64,000 bases of DNA from Xanthocytophaga flava (GTDB taxonomy: Bacteria > Bacteroidota > Bacteroidia > Cytophagales > 172606-1): positions 372,001-436,000 of the forward strand of contig JASJOS010000007.1 in NCBI GenBank assembly GCA_030068525.1. The letters are read 5' to 3'. Below are positions 8,325 to 17,782 of this stretch, in pieces. The notes beneath the pieces are model-generated. The model was not told where the DNA came from, did not search any database, and saw only the letters and a program-made list of their open reading frames with translations. The first letter of the stretch is position 1, and every line of letters begins with the position of its first letter. A program made the position numbers and the translations under genes.

Positions 8325-9169
8325 CTTGGGAAGAAACCATTATTTACATCAGGACGCTACCTGAATACCAGAACCTTATACATGATGCTTATCTTGATGA
8401 GGATTTATTGAAAAATGTAAATCGTTTCAAAAATAGTGAAGAATATAAAGCAACTTTATCATTCATTAAACAGTTTTCTCCTCAAGCTACCAAGTTATTA
8501 GATATAGGAGCTGGTAACGGTATATCTTCGATAGCTTTTGCATTAGATAAATTTAATGTGACTGCTGTAGAGCCGGATTCCAGTATTACAGTTGGCAGTA
8601 ATGCTATTCGTTATGTCTCAGACTACTATACTTTAGTAAATATTCAGGTCATTGAAAGTTATGCAGAGAAATTGCCTTTTCCTGATGCTACATTTGATAT
8701 TGTCTATGCAAGACAAGCTATGCATCATGCTCAAAACCTAGACTTATTTGTTTCTGAGGCATTTCGGGTTTTGAAAAAAGGAGGAATATTCTTTACTGTA
8801 AGAGATCATGTAATCCACAATAACAAAGAAAAGATAGATTTTCTTGCATCACATCCTTTGCAGAAGTTTTATGGAGGGGAAAATGCTTTTAGTATTACAC
8901 AATATAAAAATGCTTTTGAGAAGTGTGGCTTTGAAATTCTAATCACATTGAGTCATTTTGATTCTGTAATTAACTTTGCCCCAAAAACAGAACAGGAAAT
9001 TCTCGCCACAGATACAAATTTGAAAGATACTTTTAACAAAAAATTCCCATTTATGTCTAAATTTTTATTTCCTCTTTATAAATTTTATATTTCTGCCAGA
9101 TATGGTAAAATCAACGATGAATCAAATATGCCTGGTAGATTATACTCATTTATAGCTCAAAAGAACTAA
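8321..9169 (+). CDS. class I SAM-dependent methyltransferase (Methyltransf_11-like)
   Basis: A 282-residue methyltransferase with 'LLDIGAGNGISSIAFA' as the SAM loop, the acidic motif 'VTAVEPDSS', 'LPFPDATFDIVYARQAMHHA' (motif of the UbiE/Methyltransf_11 group) and 'FRVLKKGGIFFTVRDHV'. The C-terminal part has a hydrophobic aromatic segment ('KFLFPLYKFYISARY') that could sit at the membrane. The start overlaps the previous stop (ATGA) and the stop overlaps the next start (TAATG), so it is translated within the glycan operon. The substrate is presumably a sugar or a lipid-linked glycan. Confidence 0.83.
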   Translation: MTWEETIIYIRTLPEYQNLIHDAYLDEDLLKNVNRFKNSEEYKATLSFIKQFSPQATKLLDIGAGNGISSIAFALDKFNVTAVEPDSSITVGSNAIRYVSDYYTLVNIQVIESYAEKLPFPDATFDIVYARQAMHHAQNLDLFVSEAFRVLKKGGIFFTVRDHVIHNNKEKIDFLASHPLQKFYGGENAFSITQYKNAFEKCGFEILITLSHFDSVINFAPKTEQEILATDTNLKDTFNKKFPFMSKFLFPLYKFYISARYGKINDESNMPGRLYSFIAQKN

Positions 9170-10080
9170 TGTTAAACATTCTTATTATTGGGGTAGGGGG
9201 GTTTATTGGCAGAAATGCATTCCAGTATTTTTCCAGACATAATTACTCTGTTATAGGGTGTGATGTGATAAAAAATATATATCTGAATGACCCCAGATAT
9301 ATTTATTTAGGAGAAACACAATCTGATTTTGAACCTCTTTTTATAGAAAACAATTTTGATGTTTGCATCAATGCTTCAGGTTCTGCTCATGTAGGATTCT
9401 CTTTTGAGGATCCTGCAAAAGACTTTGAACTTAATGTTCTAAATGTCAATAAGATTTTGGTAGCTATCCGAAAACATGCGCCTAAATGCCGTTTTATCAA
9501 TTTTTCAAGTGCTGCGGTTTATGGAAATCCTACCCAATTACCAATTGCAGAAGATATCACTTTAAAACCATTGTCTCCTTACGGATTTCATAAATTACAG
9601 AGTGAGCACTTACTTACAGAATACCACAAATTTTTTGGCCTACATACTTGCAATTTGCGTGTATTTTCTGCATTTGGACCGGAACTAAAAAAGCAGCTAT
9701 TTTGGGATTTATATCAAAAGACTAAAATTCCTGGCCCAATAGAACTTTTTGGTACAGGAGAGGAGTCTAGAGACTTTATCTATATAGAAGATTTGCTTCA
9801 GGTAGTTGAACTTGTTATAAAAAATGCAAAATTTGAAGGAGATGTAATTAATGTGGCTTCAGGGCATGAAACAACTATCCGCGAAGCAGCCACCTTATTT
9901 TATAATGAATTCAATTCTGAGATACAATTCTCCTTTTCTGGCAAAGTCAAAGTGGGAGATCCAAATAATTGGTGTGCCGATATTAAAAAACTTCGTGAAA
10001 TTGGATTTGTAGCTAGATATAGCCTAGCAAATGGTCTAAAAAAATATGTTACATGGCTAAAAGAAAACGCGTTGGATTAA
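9169..10080 (+). CDS. NAD-dependent sugar epimerase/dehydratase (extended SDR)
   Basis: A 303-residue extended short-chain dehydrogenase. It shows the nucleotide-binding 'IIGVGGFIGRNAF' (GxxGFIG near 8-14), 'FSSAAVYG' (112-119) holding the catalytic serine, and the YxxxK pair Y138/K142 in 'SPYGFHKLQSEH', followed by 'LRVFSAFGP' and 'RDFIYIEDLLQVV'. Enzymes of this kind convert nucleotide sugars (GalE, RmlB, Gmd or WbpV/WbpK-like ketoreductases). The fold is certain; the exact reaction is not. It probably supplies a modified NDP-sugar for this polysaccharide. It overlaps the preceding gene by one base and the following gene by 28 bases. Confidence 0.88.
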   Translation: MLNILIIGVGGFIGRNAFQYFSRHNYSVIGCDVIKNIYLNDPRYIYLGETQSDFEPLFIENNFDVCINASGSAHVGFSFEDPAKDFELNVLNVNKILVAIRKHAPKCRFINFSSAAVYGNPTQLPIAEDITLKPLSPYGFHKLQSEHLLTEYHKFFGLHTCNLRVFSAFGPELKKQLFWDLYQKTKIPGPIELFGTGEESRDFIYIEDLLQVVELVIKNAKFEGDVINVASGHETTIREAATLFYNEFNSEIQFSFSGKVKVGDPNNWCADIKKLREIGFVARYSLANGLKKYVTWLKENALD

Positions 10081-11219
10081 TTTTTTCTTATAATGAAGGT
10101 TGGATTGCAGGGGCATATTATATCCAAAACCTTATTCATGCATTAAATAGTATTGCGGAAGAAGATAAGCCGGAATTAGTTATTCTATCCAATAAAGCCG
10201 ATTTTGAGAAGATCAAAAAAATATGCTATCCTTATTTATCTCATTTTGAGATCACTATCACCTATAATCTTGTAGAAAAAGTTCTAAATAAATTGGCGAG
10301 AACAATTACTGGCAGAAATATTTTTGAGAAACGACCTTCTGCTGCACTGGCAGATGTGTTTTTTCCAATGAGTAATGAGGATCTTTTTGGACTTATTACT
10401 CATCATCAAAGATTATTCTGGATACCAGACTTCCAGGAATATCATTTACCCCATTTTTTTACTGATGAACAAAAACAAAATAGAAAAACACAGCAATCAC
10501 TACTGGTAAAACAGAAAAGTCCAATTGTATTTAGTAGTAATGATTCACAGGCTGACTTTAGAAAGTTTTTTCCAGAATCAGAAAATACAACTTTTGTTTT
10601 GCCATTTGCTGTTACTCATGATTTATATTCAGATCTCCAGATAGAAGAATTGAAGAAAAAGTATAACATTACAAAACCTTACTATTTCTCTCCTAATCAA
10701 TTTTGGAGGCACAAAAATCATTTGATTTTGCTAAAAGCAATTCAATTATTAAAAGAGAGACAAACTAATTTCCAAGTAGTCTTTACTGGTAAAGAACATG
10801 ATCACCGGAATCCTACTTACTTTGAAGAACTGAAGAAGTTTATTGATGATAATCATCTTCAGGAATATGTTAGGTTCCTGGGATTCATTGATCGTAGAGA
10901 GCAATTACAACTTATGAACCATAGTAAAGCAGTTATTCAACCTTCTCTTTTTGAAGGGTGGAGTACAGTTGTCGAAGATGCAAAAGCTATGAACCAAGTT
11001 GTAATACTTTCAGATTTGAATGTCCATCGTGAACAAATGAATTCAAATGTAGTTTTTTTTGATCCAAAAAATGAGGTTGATCTAGCCCAAAAAATGGATG
11101 CGGTACCAATACGTTCCTTAGACAAAGAAGATGATTATCTAACTAACATTAAAGATTTTGGATTAAATTTTATGTGTATTGTTAATAAATTAACATCAAA
11201 CCATGAAAAAAAGATTTAA
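10053..11219 (+). CDS. glycosyltransferase family 4 (GT-B)
   Basis: A 388-residue GT4 enzyme. The C-terminal donor domain shows 'YYFSPNQFWRHKNHLILLKAI' (start of the domain), 'EYVRFLGFIDRREQL', and the signature 'QPSLFEGWSTVVEDAKAM' with E and K/R residues that bind the nucleotide sugar. The N-terminal half has 'IFSYNEGWIAGAYYIQNL', an acceptor-side loop. It is related to bacterial mannosyl/galactosyl transferases of O-antigen clusters. The ATG lies 28 bases inside the previous gene, which implies translational coupling. Linkage specificity cannot be predicted. Confidence 0.9.
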   Translation: MAKRKRVGLIFSYNEGWIAGAYYIQNLIHALNSIAEEDKPELVILSNKADFEKIKKICYPYLSHFEITITYNLVEKVLNKLARTITGRNIFEKRPSAALADVFFPMSNEDLFGLITHHQRLFWIPDFQEYHLPHFFTDEQKQNRKTQQSLLVKQKSPIVFSSNDSQADFRKFFPESENTTFVLPFAVTHDLYSDLQIEELKKKYNITKPYYFSPNQFWRHKNHLILLKAIQLLKERQTNFQVVFTGKEHDHRNPTYFEELKKFIDDNHLQEYVRFLGFIDRREQLQLMNHSKAVIQPSLFEGWSTVVEDAKAMNQVVILSDLNVHREQMNSNVVFFDPKNEVDLAQKMDAVPIRSLDKEDDYLTNIKDFGLNFMCIVNKLTSNHEKKI

Positions 11220-11257
11220 TATGGTAATTAACAATATATAAAGATATCTTAGATTTA

Positions 11258-12397
11258 ATGAAATCAAAGATCGTTTATCTCCCTGGCCTTAATGGACTTA
11301 GAGCTCTTGCAGCTATATCAGTTGTGCTTTCTCATATTACTTTATCCCTAGGTGGTTTCGGCTTAAATCCCCATATATTAGGAACTTCAACTGATGGAGC
11401 ACCTAAAGGCCTTTTACTCGCAGGATTTGGAGTAAGTATTTTTTTTGCATTAAGTGGATTTCTGATTACCTACTTGCTTCTTCTTGAGAAAGAAAAACAA
11501 CAAATAAATATAACTCATTTTTACCTACGACGTATACTAAGGATATGGCCGTTATACTATACTTACTTAACAATATGTGTAGTAGTTTATTTATTATATA
11601 ATATTTCATTTGATAGAACCTCAACCTTATATTATTTATTCTTTGCCTCCAATATCGCATTTATCCTAAATCATATGCTGCCTTTTCTGGCCCATTTTTG
11701 GTCTATTGGAGTGGAAGAACAATTCTATCTTTTTTATCCCTGGCTTATACGTAAAAACACCAATTTATTCCTTTTACTTTCTTTTATAACCGTTATATTA
11801 ATAACCTTAAAGCTTATATTCTGGATCTTAGAAAAAAAGACAGGAATGAGCCTTCCATTACTGTTTTTACATGTAAATCGCTTCCATTGCATGCTTATTG
11901 GAGGAATAGGTGCGATATTGTATTACCAGAGTAACAACTACTTTATTACTATATGTACTCATAAAATAAGCCAGGGTATTTGTTGGTTTATACTCTTTCT
12001 TGTATCAATAAATATGTTCCATATTGCATCTGTTCTTGATAATGAAATCATCAGTCTTGTCACAACAATCATTATTGTTGGACAGATTACTAAAAAGAAT
12101 TATATAATTAATCTGGAAAATACTGTATTAGATTTTCTTGGAAGAATCTCTTATGGAATATATGTAATCCATCCTATCATAATATTTCTGGTTTCACAAT
12201 TAATTCCTAAAAACTTTTTACCAACTATTTTCCTATATGTTTTCTTATATTTAGCGATTACAATTCTAACCATTTTGATAGCCTATATCTCTTATGAATT
12301 TTTTGAAAAACAATTTTTAAAGATTAAAAATAAATTTAGTACAATCCCTAGTTCCTCCAACAATCCTTATCATTCTGAGAACTTCTCTAAAACATGA
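11258..12397 (+). CDS. membrane acyltransferase, acyltransferase 3 family (OafA/YrhL-like)
   Basis: A 379-residue integral membrane protein with about ten hydrophobic segments. The N-terminal family motif is 'LPGLNGLRALAAISVVLSH' (8-26), with its conserved R and H. Next come 'FFALSGFLITYLLL', 'FYLRRILRIWPLYY' (RxxR-type motif), and 'FWSIGVEEQFYLFYP', the conserved E-E-x-F-Y. There is no SGNH domain at the C terminus, so it is the short membrane-only type. Such proteins acylate (usually acetylate) exported sugars at the membrane. It starts 38 bases after the previous gene, in the same direction. Confidence 0.92.
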   Translation: MKSKIVYLPGLNGLRALAAISVVLSHITLSLGGFGLNPHILGTSTDGAPKGLLLAGFGVSIFFALSGFLITYLLLLEKEKQQINITHFYLRRILRIWPLYYTYLTICVVVYLLYNISFDRTSTLYYLFFASNIAFILNHMLPFLAHFWSIGVEEQFYLFYPWLIRKNTNLFLLLSFITVILITLKLIFWILEKKTGMSLPLLFLHVNRFHCMLIGGIGAILYYQSNNYFITICTHKISQGICWFILFLVSINMFHIASVLDNEIISLVTTIIIVGQITKKNYIINLENTVLDFLGRISYGIYVIHPIIIFLVSQLIPKNFLPTIFLYVFLYLAITILTILIAYISYEFFEKQFLKIKNKFSTIPSSSNNPYHSENFSKT

Positions 12398-12415
12398 TAA
12401 TACTATAGTGTTATC

Positions 12416-13273
12416 ATGTTTAAAAATCCGGATTTAGTTATGAAAAGAATTCTCGTTATACTTATTGATTTAATACTAAACCCTATCTATGGGAAAAAGC
12501 AATTTCAATCATTATTTGGCCTATTATACAGTATTAGCATTAAAGGGTTTAATTTAAGGGATCGAACAATAGAGGATAATGGAGAAATAAGAATAATCAG
12601 GACATTACATAAATATTACCGTAAAAAACAAATTAAACCTCTTATTTTAGATGTAGGTGCAAATGAAGGACAGTATGCACAATACCTTGTCCAGAATTTT
12701 GGTGAACAAATGGATTTGAAATGTTTTGAACCTTTACCTAAAACATTCCAAATCCTTTCTCGAAAGCTTGGATCTCACCCACATATTTCCTTTTACCCAT
12801 TCGGATTGGGCGATACACCTGGAAGTCTAACTTTTTTTACTAGTTCACAAGATAGCACGCTTAACTCTTTGTATTCCAAAAGAGATGATGTAATCAATAA
12901 GTATGATGGTCAAACAGAAATTGAGATTAAATGTTTGAGTGAATTTTGTTTAACTGAAAATATTTCTCACATTCATTTCATGAAAATAGATGTTGAAGGA
13001 AATGAGCTGGCGGTTCTTAAGGGAGGTAAAAAACTGTTAGAATCACAACAGATTGATTTTATTCAGTTTGAATTTGGTAGTCGGAATATAGATTCCAGAA
13101 CCTACTTTGAAGATTTCTTCAATTTATTAGGTGTTAACTATTCTTTATTCAGAATCATGCGTAATGGATTGTATCCTTTGACTAACTACAATTATGATTA
13201 TGAAATCTTTGCTATAGGAAATTATTTGGCTATTTCCAGAAGAATTAACCTGGACGTTTTTCTCAAAAGTTAG
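12416..13273 (+). CDS. FkbM-family SAM-dependent methyltransferase
   Basis: A 285-residue FkbM-type O-methyltransferase. Motifs are the SAM loop 'LDVGANEGQY' (79-88), 'CFEPLPKTF' (acidic ribose contact) and the FkbM hallmark 'MKIDVEGNELAVLKG' (IDVEGNE at 191-197). Members methylate hydroxyls of sugars or macrolides. This is the last gene of the cluster: the next + gene is 94 bases away and belongs to an unrelated family. An in-frame ATG at 12440 is an alternative start. Together with four other methyltransferases it points to a heavily methylated glycan. Confidence 0.9.
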   Translation: MFKNPDLVMKRILVILIDLILNPIYGKKQFQSLFGLLYSISIKGFNLRDRTIEDNGEIRIIRTLHKYYRKKQIKPLILDVGANEGQYAQYLVQNFGEQMDLKCFEPLPKTFQILSRKLGSHPHISFYPFGLGDTPGSLTFFTSSQDSTLNSLYSKRDDVINKYDGQTEIEIKCLSEFCLTENISHIHFMKIDVEGNELAVLKGGKKLLESQQIDFIQFEFGSRNIDSRTYFEDFFNLLGVNYSLFRIMRNGLYPLTNYNYDYEIFAIGNYLAISRRINLDVFLKS

Positions 13274-13367
13274 ATAATACTTGTTTATATAATTCTCAGA
13301 ATTTCTATAATATTCTTCTATAACATTTTCTAAAGTAGTATCTTTTGCAGGTAAACTATCTCTACTT

Positions 13368-14204
13368 ATGAAGATTTACCGCACTACTACTGCTATTTTT
13401 ATTGAAAATGAAGGAATAGTATATGATTCACCTTATTATGACTGGGATACTCTGGTAAACAGGGATGAATTATATGAGTTTCTGCAAGTAACTATTCAAA
13501 ATAAATACCCTGTAGGTGTTTCTGATATTCTTAGCCAACACACTATTTTACCACCTATTGGTACACAGGAAGTATGGGCAGCTGGTGTTACCTATATTCG
13601 TAGCAAAGTAGCCCGCATGGAAGAATCCAAAGATTCAGGAGGAGGTACTTTTTATGATAAAGTATATGAAGCAGATCGGCCGGAAATCTTTTTTAAAGCA
13701 ACATCTTATCGGGTGACAGGCCCGAATGAAAAGGTTCGAATTCGAAAAGACTCTGTGTGGAATGTACCGGAGCCGGAACTAACTCTTTTTATAAATTCAA
13801 ATGGGAAAATTGTAGGCTATACAATTGGGAATGATATGAGTTCCCGCAGTATTGAAGGCGAAAACCCGTTGTATCTCCCTCAGGCAAAAGTATATGATGG
13901 CTGTGCAGGATTAGGCCCTTGCTTGTATGTACCTCAAAAACCCTTATCATCCGATACAGCTATTCAGATGGAGATTAAGAGAGATAAACATCCTGTTTTC
14001 TATGGCAAAATAACTCTTGACCAGATGAAACGCCAGCATACAGAGCTTGTTGACTATCTTTATCGGGAGTGTTCTTTTCCACAGGGTTGTTACCTCATGA
14101 CAGGTACAGGTATTGTGCCTCCTAATGAGTTTACATTACATAGTGGGGATGAAATCCTGATTAGTATTTCACCTATAGGACTACTTACTACAATAGTTGA
14201 GTAA
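13368..14204 (+). CDS. fumarylacetoacetate hydrolase (FAH) family protein
   Basis: A 278-residue protein with the FAH fold. Visible landmarks are '[12 protein letters not shown]', '[18 protein letters not shown]', the metal-binding '[11 protein letters not shown]' (E135, E137) and '[15 protein letters not shown]'. This pattern is closest to 2-keto-3-deoxy-D-arabinonate dehydratase-like members, which dehydrate 2-keto-3-deoxy sugar acids, but related enzymes hydrolyse or decarboxylate other diketo acids. It is cytoplasmic, with no signal peptide. It lies alone after the polysaccharide cluster and is followed by a hairpin terminator. The exact substrate is open. Confidence 0.85.
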   Translation: MKIYRTTTAIFIENEGIVYDSPYYDWDTLVNRDELYEFLQVTIQNKYPVGVSDILSQHTILPPIGTQEVWAAGVTYIRSKVARMEESKDSGGGTFYDKVYEADRPEIFFKATSYRVTGPNEKVRIRKDSVWNVPEPELTLFINSNGKIVGYTIGNDMSSRSIEGENPLYLPQAKVYDGCAGLGPCLYVPQKPLSSDTAIQMEIKRDKHPVFYGKITLDQMKRQHTELVDYLYRECSFPQGCYLMTGTGIVPPNEFTLHSGDEILISISPIGLLTTIVE

Positions 14205-14229
14205 TCATCTTCTTTCTCTTAAATAGAAG

Positions 14230-14254
14230 AGCCTCATACACTATGTATGAGGCT
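14230..14254. terminator. hairpin terminator after the FAH-family gene
   Basis: A 10-bp stem (agcctcatac at 14230-14239 with gtatgaggct at 14245-14254) has a 5-base loop and is followed by an AT-rich stretch. It sits between convergent genes and could serve either strand. Confidence 0.7.
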
Positions 14255-14325
14255 ATATTATTATTTCTGCTCAGAAAAGATCCATCTAATACAAATGTTT
14301 TAATGGGCAACCAACATACAAAGGA

Positions 14326-14832
14326 TTAAACACTGATAGCTAATTTAGACAATTCAGCAGATACTTTTAATCCAGCCTGGCGGGTAGAGTTTTCATTTAA
14401 TTCAAAGCGCCATTTGTTTTCCTTAATCACAAAATTTATGTTGCTGCCTTTCTGAGCAAGTCCTGGTTTTTCTGTAATTACTAGTACAGGTTTACCAGCT
14501 AGTTTTGATTGCACATTTTCGAAGTTAACCTGCGAAGAAACGAACAACATCTGGCAGTTAGTAATTGCATCAGCCGATTTAAACTTTGTTACAACAATTT
14601 TCTGTGTACCAGCCATTTTGCCATTGGTTATCTTTACCAGTTCATCATAAATAGATGAGTTGCCAACTACACCAATAACGAAATCTCCTGATTGCCCTGC
14701 ACTCGGCCACTGTACATACTTAGTGAAGTTATATAAGAATACAGCGTGTATACGGTAATCATTCTCCTGGGCCCAAAGTTTGCTGGGGAGTGCCAACAGC
14801 ATTAAAACAAATAATAGAAGAGTTTTTCTCAT
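14326..14832 (-). CDS. YfiR-like secreted protein (DUF4154)
   Basis: About 168 residues from the ATG at 14832. A longer frame reaches 14949, but this start gives a clean signal peptide ('MRKTLLLFVLMLLALPSKLWAQ'-type, with cleavage after AQ). The mature part begins 'ENDYRIHAVFLYNFTKYVQWP', the signature of the DUF4154/YfiR family, and ends 'NFVIKENKWRFELN..ARLKVSAELSKLA' in family style. In Pseudomonas, YfiR is a periplasmic repressor of the diguanylate cyclase YfiN. No YfiN-like partner is visible here, so the role in this organism is unknown. It is probably periplasmic. Confidence 0.82.
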   Translation of the reverse strand: MRKTLLLFVLMLLALPSKLWAQENDYRIHAVFLYNFTKYVQWPSAGQSGDFVIGVVGNSSIYDELVKITNGKMAGTQKIVVTKFKSADAITNCQMLFVSSQVNFENVQSKLAGKPVLVITEKPGLAQKGSNINFVIKENKWRFELNENSTRQAGLKVSAELSKLAISV

Positions 14833-15180
14833 AGTCGTTAATAAAAAGGGTTGTTGATTTTTAGACAACAAATATAGTTGTTCACTTACTTGCGAAAATC
14901 GTGTTATTCTCATCCAACCTACCTGTAGTAGTTTTTTGCTCTTTTGCATGATATTGATATCTATACTTTGATTCTCTCCTCTAATGAAATGTGAATGAAC
15001 TATCTATACTGTGCACGTAAGATTTTAGGTGATATATGTATTATTTCACCCTCAATAAGTAAAGTTTATTGATTAATTTTGTGTTTCATCTATCACTTAT
15101 CCTACTTATCATGAGCATTTTTGACGGAGATCTCGTTTTCCTGATTTATGCACTCTGACTAGTAAGCTTATATACTATTT
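14833..15180. other. gene-free spacer between divergent yfiR-like gene and prfA
   Basis: These 348 bases hold no credible gene. They presumably contain both divergent promoters. A TAATTTTG sequence at 15074-15081 fits the Bacteroidota -7 consensus TAnnTTTG for prfA, but no TTTG is found at the right distance upstream, so the assignment is weak. Confidence 0.4.
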
Positions 15181-16251
15181 ATGTTAGATAAATTAGAAGC
15201 TATTGAACATCGGTTTAATGAAGTGGGTCAACAACTCACAGACCCATCTATAGTTGCAGACCGCCATCGGTTTTCCAAACTCAGCAAAGAATATAAAGAC
15301 CTCGAAAAAATTGTCAAGGAGTATCATGCCTACCAAACACTCTTAGGCAATATTGAGAGTGCAAAGCAAGTACTGGAGACAGAAAAAGATGAAGAATTCC
15401 GGGAAATGGCCAAAATAGAGCTGGATGAACTCTCCCCTAGAAAAGAAGAAATGGAACAAAATATCCGAAATCTTCTCATTCCAAAAGATCCCAATGATAG
15501 TCGAAATATCATACTGGAAATTAGAGGAGGTACTGGAGGAGATGAAGCAGCTATTTTTGCAGGCGATCTTTTCCGTATGTATCAACGTTTTGCAGAGAAT
15601 CAGGGCTGGAAAATAGATCTTGCAGACTTTACAGAAGGAACTATGGGAGGGTATAAAGAGATAACAGCCACAATATCAGGTGAAGACGTATACGGAATGT
15701 TAAAATATGAATCGGGTGTACATCGGGTGCAACGAGTTCCGGATACAGAAACTCAAGGACGTGTACATACTTCAGCTGCAACAGTTGTAGTGATGCCAGA
15801 GGCTGATGAGATTGATTTTGAACTCAGAGAAAGCGACATCAAAATGCAGTTTGCCCGAAGTGGTGGAGCAGGAGGTCAGAACGTTAATAAAGTGGAAACA
15901 AAGGTAATGCTGACGCACATTCCAACAGGAACAGTTGTAGTATGCCAAACAGAACGTTCTCAGTTAGGAAACCGTGAAAAAGCGATGCAGATGCTTCGTA
16001 CCAGGTTGTATGAAGAAGAAGTTCGGAAACAGGAAGCGGAGATAGCCAGTCATCGGAAAAGTCTTGTATCAACAGGAGACCGCTCTGAGAAAATACGGAC
16101 GTATAACTATCCTCAGGGGCGGGTAACAGATCATCGGATTGGCTTCACAGTCTATAATCTGCCTGTTGTAATGAATGGAGAGATTTTACCATTTATTGAG
16201 CAACTCCGAATGGCAGATAATGCTGAAAAATTGAAAGAAGGAGCTGTGTAA
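15181..16251 (+). CDS. prfA: peptide chain release factor 1
   Basis: A 356-residue class I release factor. It recognises UAA/UAG in the ribosomal A site and triggers peptide release. The codon-recognition PxT motif is 'PDT' (187-189), the type that marks RF1 rather than RF2 (SPF). The universal GGQ (231-233) lies in '[14 protein letters not shown]' and contacts the peptidyl-transferase centre. 'RGGTGGDEA' (115-123) is also typical. Length equals the usual RF1 length, and no frameshift is present, unlike RF2 genes. It stands alone on the + strand with gene-free DNA on both sides. Confidence 0.98.
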   Translation: MLDKLEAIEHRFNEVGQQLTDPSIVADRHRFSKLSKEYKDLEKIVKEYHAYQTLLGNIESAKQVLETEKDEEFREMAKIELDELSPRKEEMEQNIRNLLIPKDPNDSRNIILEIRGGTGGDEAAIFAGDLFRMYQRFAENQGWKIDLADFTEGTMGGYKEITATISGEDVYGMLKYESGVHRVQRVPDTETQGRVHTSAATVVVMPEADEIDFELRESDIKMQFARSGGAGGQNVNKVETKVMLTHIPTGTVVVCQTERSQLGNREKAMQMLRTRLYEEEVRKQEAEIASHRKSLVSTGDRSEKIRTYNYPQGRVTDHRIGFTVYNLPVVMNGEILPFIEQLRMADNAEKLKEGAV

Positions 16252-16406
16252 GAAAAGCATAGAAATGTAGTAACTATGTATTCTTCCAATGGCATCGAAG
16301 CAAAATAATACTGTATATTCCCGATCAAACCACGATTCAATCCTATCTATTTTTATTTTACAGCGAATATTTAGGCTATTTTCGAATTAAAATACTTGTG
16401 AGACTT

Positions 16407-17777
16407 ATGCGTTTTCTCGGGAAATACATTTGCTTATTAATTCTGCTTACACTTTGTATAGTATCTTGTAAACCTCAGGATGAAATTCTGACCGGCAATC
16501 CTAAACCTGTCACATTTTCAGAGGATGCCATTGTATTTGATACTGTATTTACTGCCCTTACTACCACAACAGAATACTTCTTTGTCCGTAATCCGAATAA
16601 AAATGCAGTTCTTATTAAATCTGTACATTTAGGAAATCCTACATCACCTTATTCTGTTATTATAAGTGGCCGTCCGATGACCTCTGCCAAAAATATTGAG
16701 TTACGGGGAGGTGATAGTTTACTCATTATGGTAAAGATGGATATCCCTGCCAGAGATTCATCCAAAGCATTTGTATTGTATGATTCCCTGATGTTTGACA
16801 TGCAGGATACTATCCCTAATATTAAGTTACTCGCATGGGGACAGGATGCAGTTTTTGTAAAAGAAAAACAACTGAGTTGTAATCAAACCTGGACAGCAGA
16901 AAAACCCTATATACTATTTGACTCTGTTATCGTTTCTGAGAATTGTCAGTTAACTATTGAAAAAGGAGCAAAAATTTATGCTTACAATAATGCGGCATTG
17001 GTTGTAAATGGTACACTTAAAGCCAATGGAACAATCAGTGAACCTATTCAGTTTATGGGATTCCGGCAGGATGGTGACTATAGGGAAGCATCAGGTTTAT
17101 GGACAGGATTATCATTTCGAGGTTCAAATAAAGGGAGCTTATTAAATTTTGTCCAGATACGGAATGCAACTAATGCTATCTTTATAGACTCACCAGATAA
17201 CGATTCTGAAACAGATGTAACGATACAAAATACCATTATTCAATATGCTCGCCAGTCGGGAATTTTAGGAATTGAATCTGATATACATGCAATTAATACA
17301 CGTATTACACAATGTGGTGAATTTTATTTTGCAGGGCTAGGAGGAGGAAATTATCGTTTATGGCATTGTACGTTAGTAGGTACATACTATTTACTCCAGC
17401 GAGAAAATGGAGCATTGCTCTTTTCTGACTATGTAAAATTTAATAGTGTTGATCGGGAAAACAATCTCTTCTGTGAAGTAAAAAATACGGTTGTATGGGG
17501 TACTCTGGCCAATGAAGTAGACTTTGTTCAAAATACAAATTATACCTTTACTCAGGATTTTTCACATAACCTGCTAAAAACACCTGCGAATGCATTGATA
17601 TATAATGCAACTAATCTGCTTTCCATAGATCCAGACTTTGCCAGTATTACACAACTCAATTTTTTACCTCAGGAAGCATCACCTTTGGTTAATGCAGGAG
17701 AAAATCTTGGAGTTACATCAGATCTTAAAGGAAAACTCCGGGATTCTAAACCTGATATCGGGGCTTATGAGAAATAA
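16407..17777 (+). CDS. lipoprotein with right-handed beta-helix-like repeats
   Basis: About 456 residues from ATG 16407; a GTG at 16398 in the same frame is possible. The N-terminus is a lipoprotein signal ending in 'LCIVSC' with the acylated cysteine at about residue 21. A beta-sandwich region ('TVFTALTTTTEYFFVRNPNKNAVLIKS') follows, then a segment with 'LTIEKGAKIYAYNNAALVVNGTLKANGT', and then parallel beta-helix coils ('VTIQNTIIQYARQSGILGI'). The C-terminus ends 'GKLRDSKPDIGAYEK', the choice-of-anchor Q/'DIGAYE' ending common in Bacteroidota. It is probably a surface or periplasmic lipoprotein with a carbohydrate-binding or adhesive role; no enzyme activity is predicted. Confidence 0.82.
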   Translation: MRFLGKYICLLILLTLCIVSCKPQDEILTGNPKPVTFSEDAIVFDTVFTALTTTTEYFFVRNPNKNAVLIKSVHLGNPTSPYSVIISGRPMTSAKNIELRGGDSLLIMVKMDIPARDSSKAFVLYDSLMFDMQDTIPNIKLLAWGQDAVFVKEKQLSCNQTWTAEKPYILFDSVIVSENCQLTIEKGAKIYAYNNAALVVNGTLKANGTISEPIQFMGFRQDGDYREASGLWTGLSFRGSNKGSLLNFVQIRNATNAIFIDSPDNDSETDVTIQNTIIQYARQSGILGIESDIHAINTRITQCGEFYFAGLGGGNYRLWHCTLVGTYYLLQRENGALLFSDYVKFNSVDRENNLFCEVKNTVVWGTLANEVDFVQNTNYTFTQDFSHNLLKTPANALIYNATNLLSIDPDFASITQLNFLPQEASPLVNAGENLGVTSDLKGKLRDSKPDIGAYEK

Positions 17778-17782
17778 GAAAG

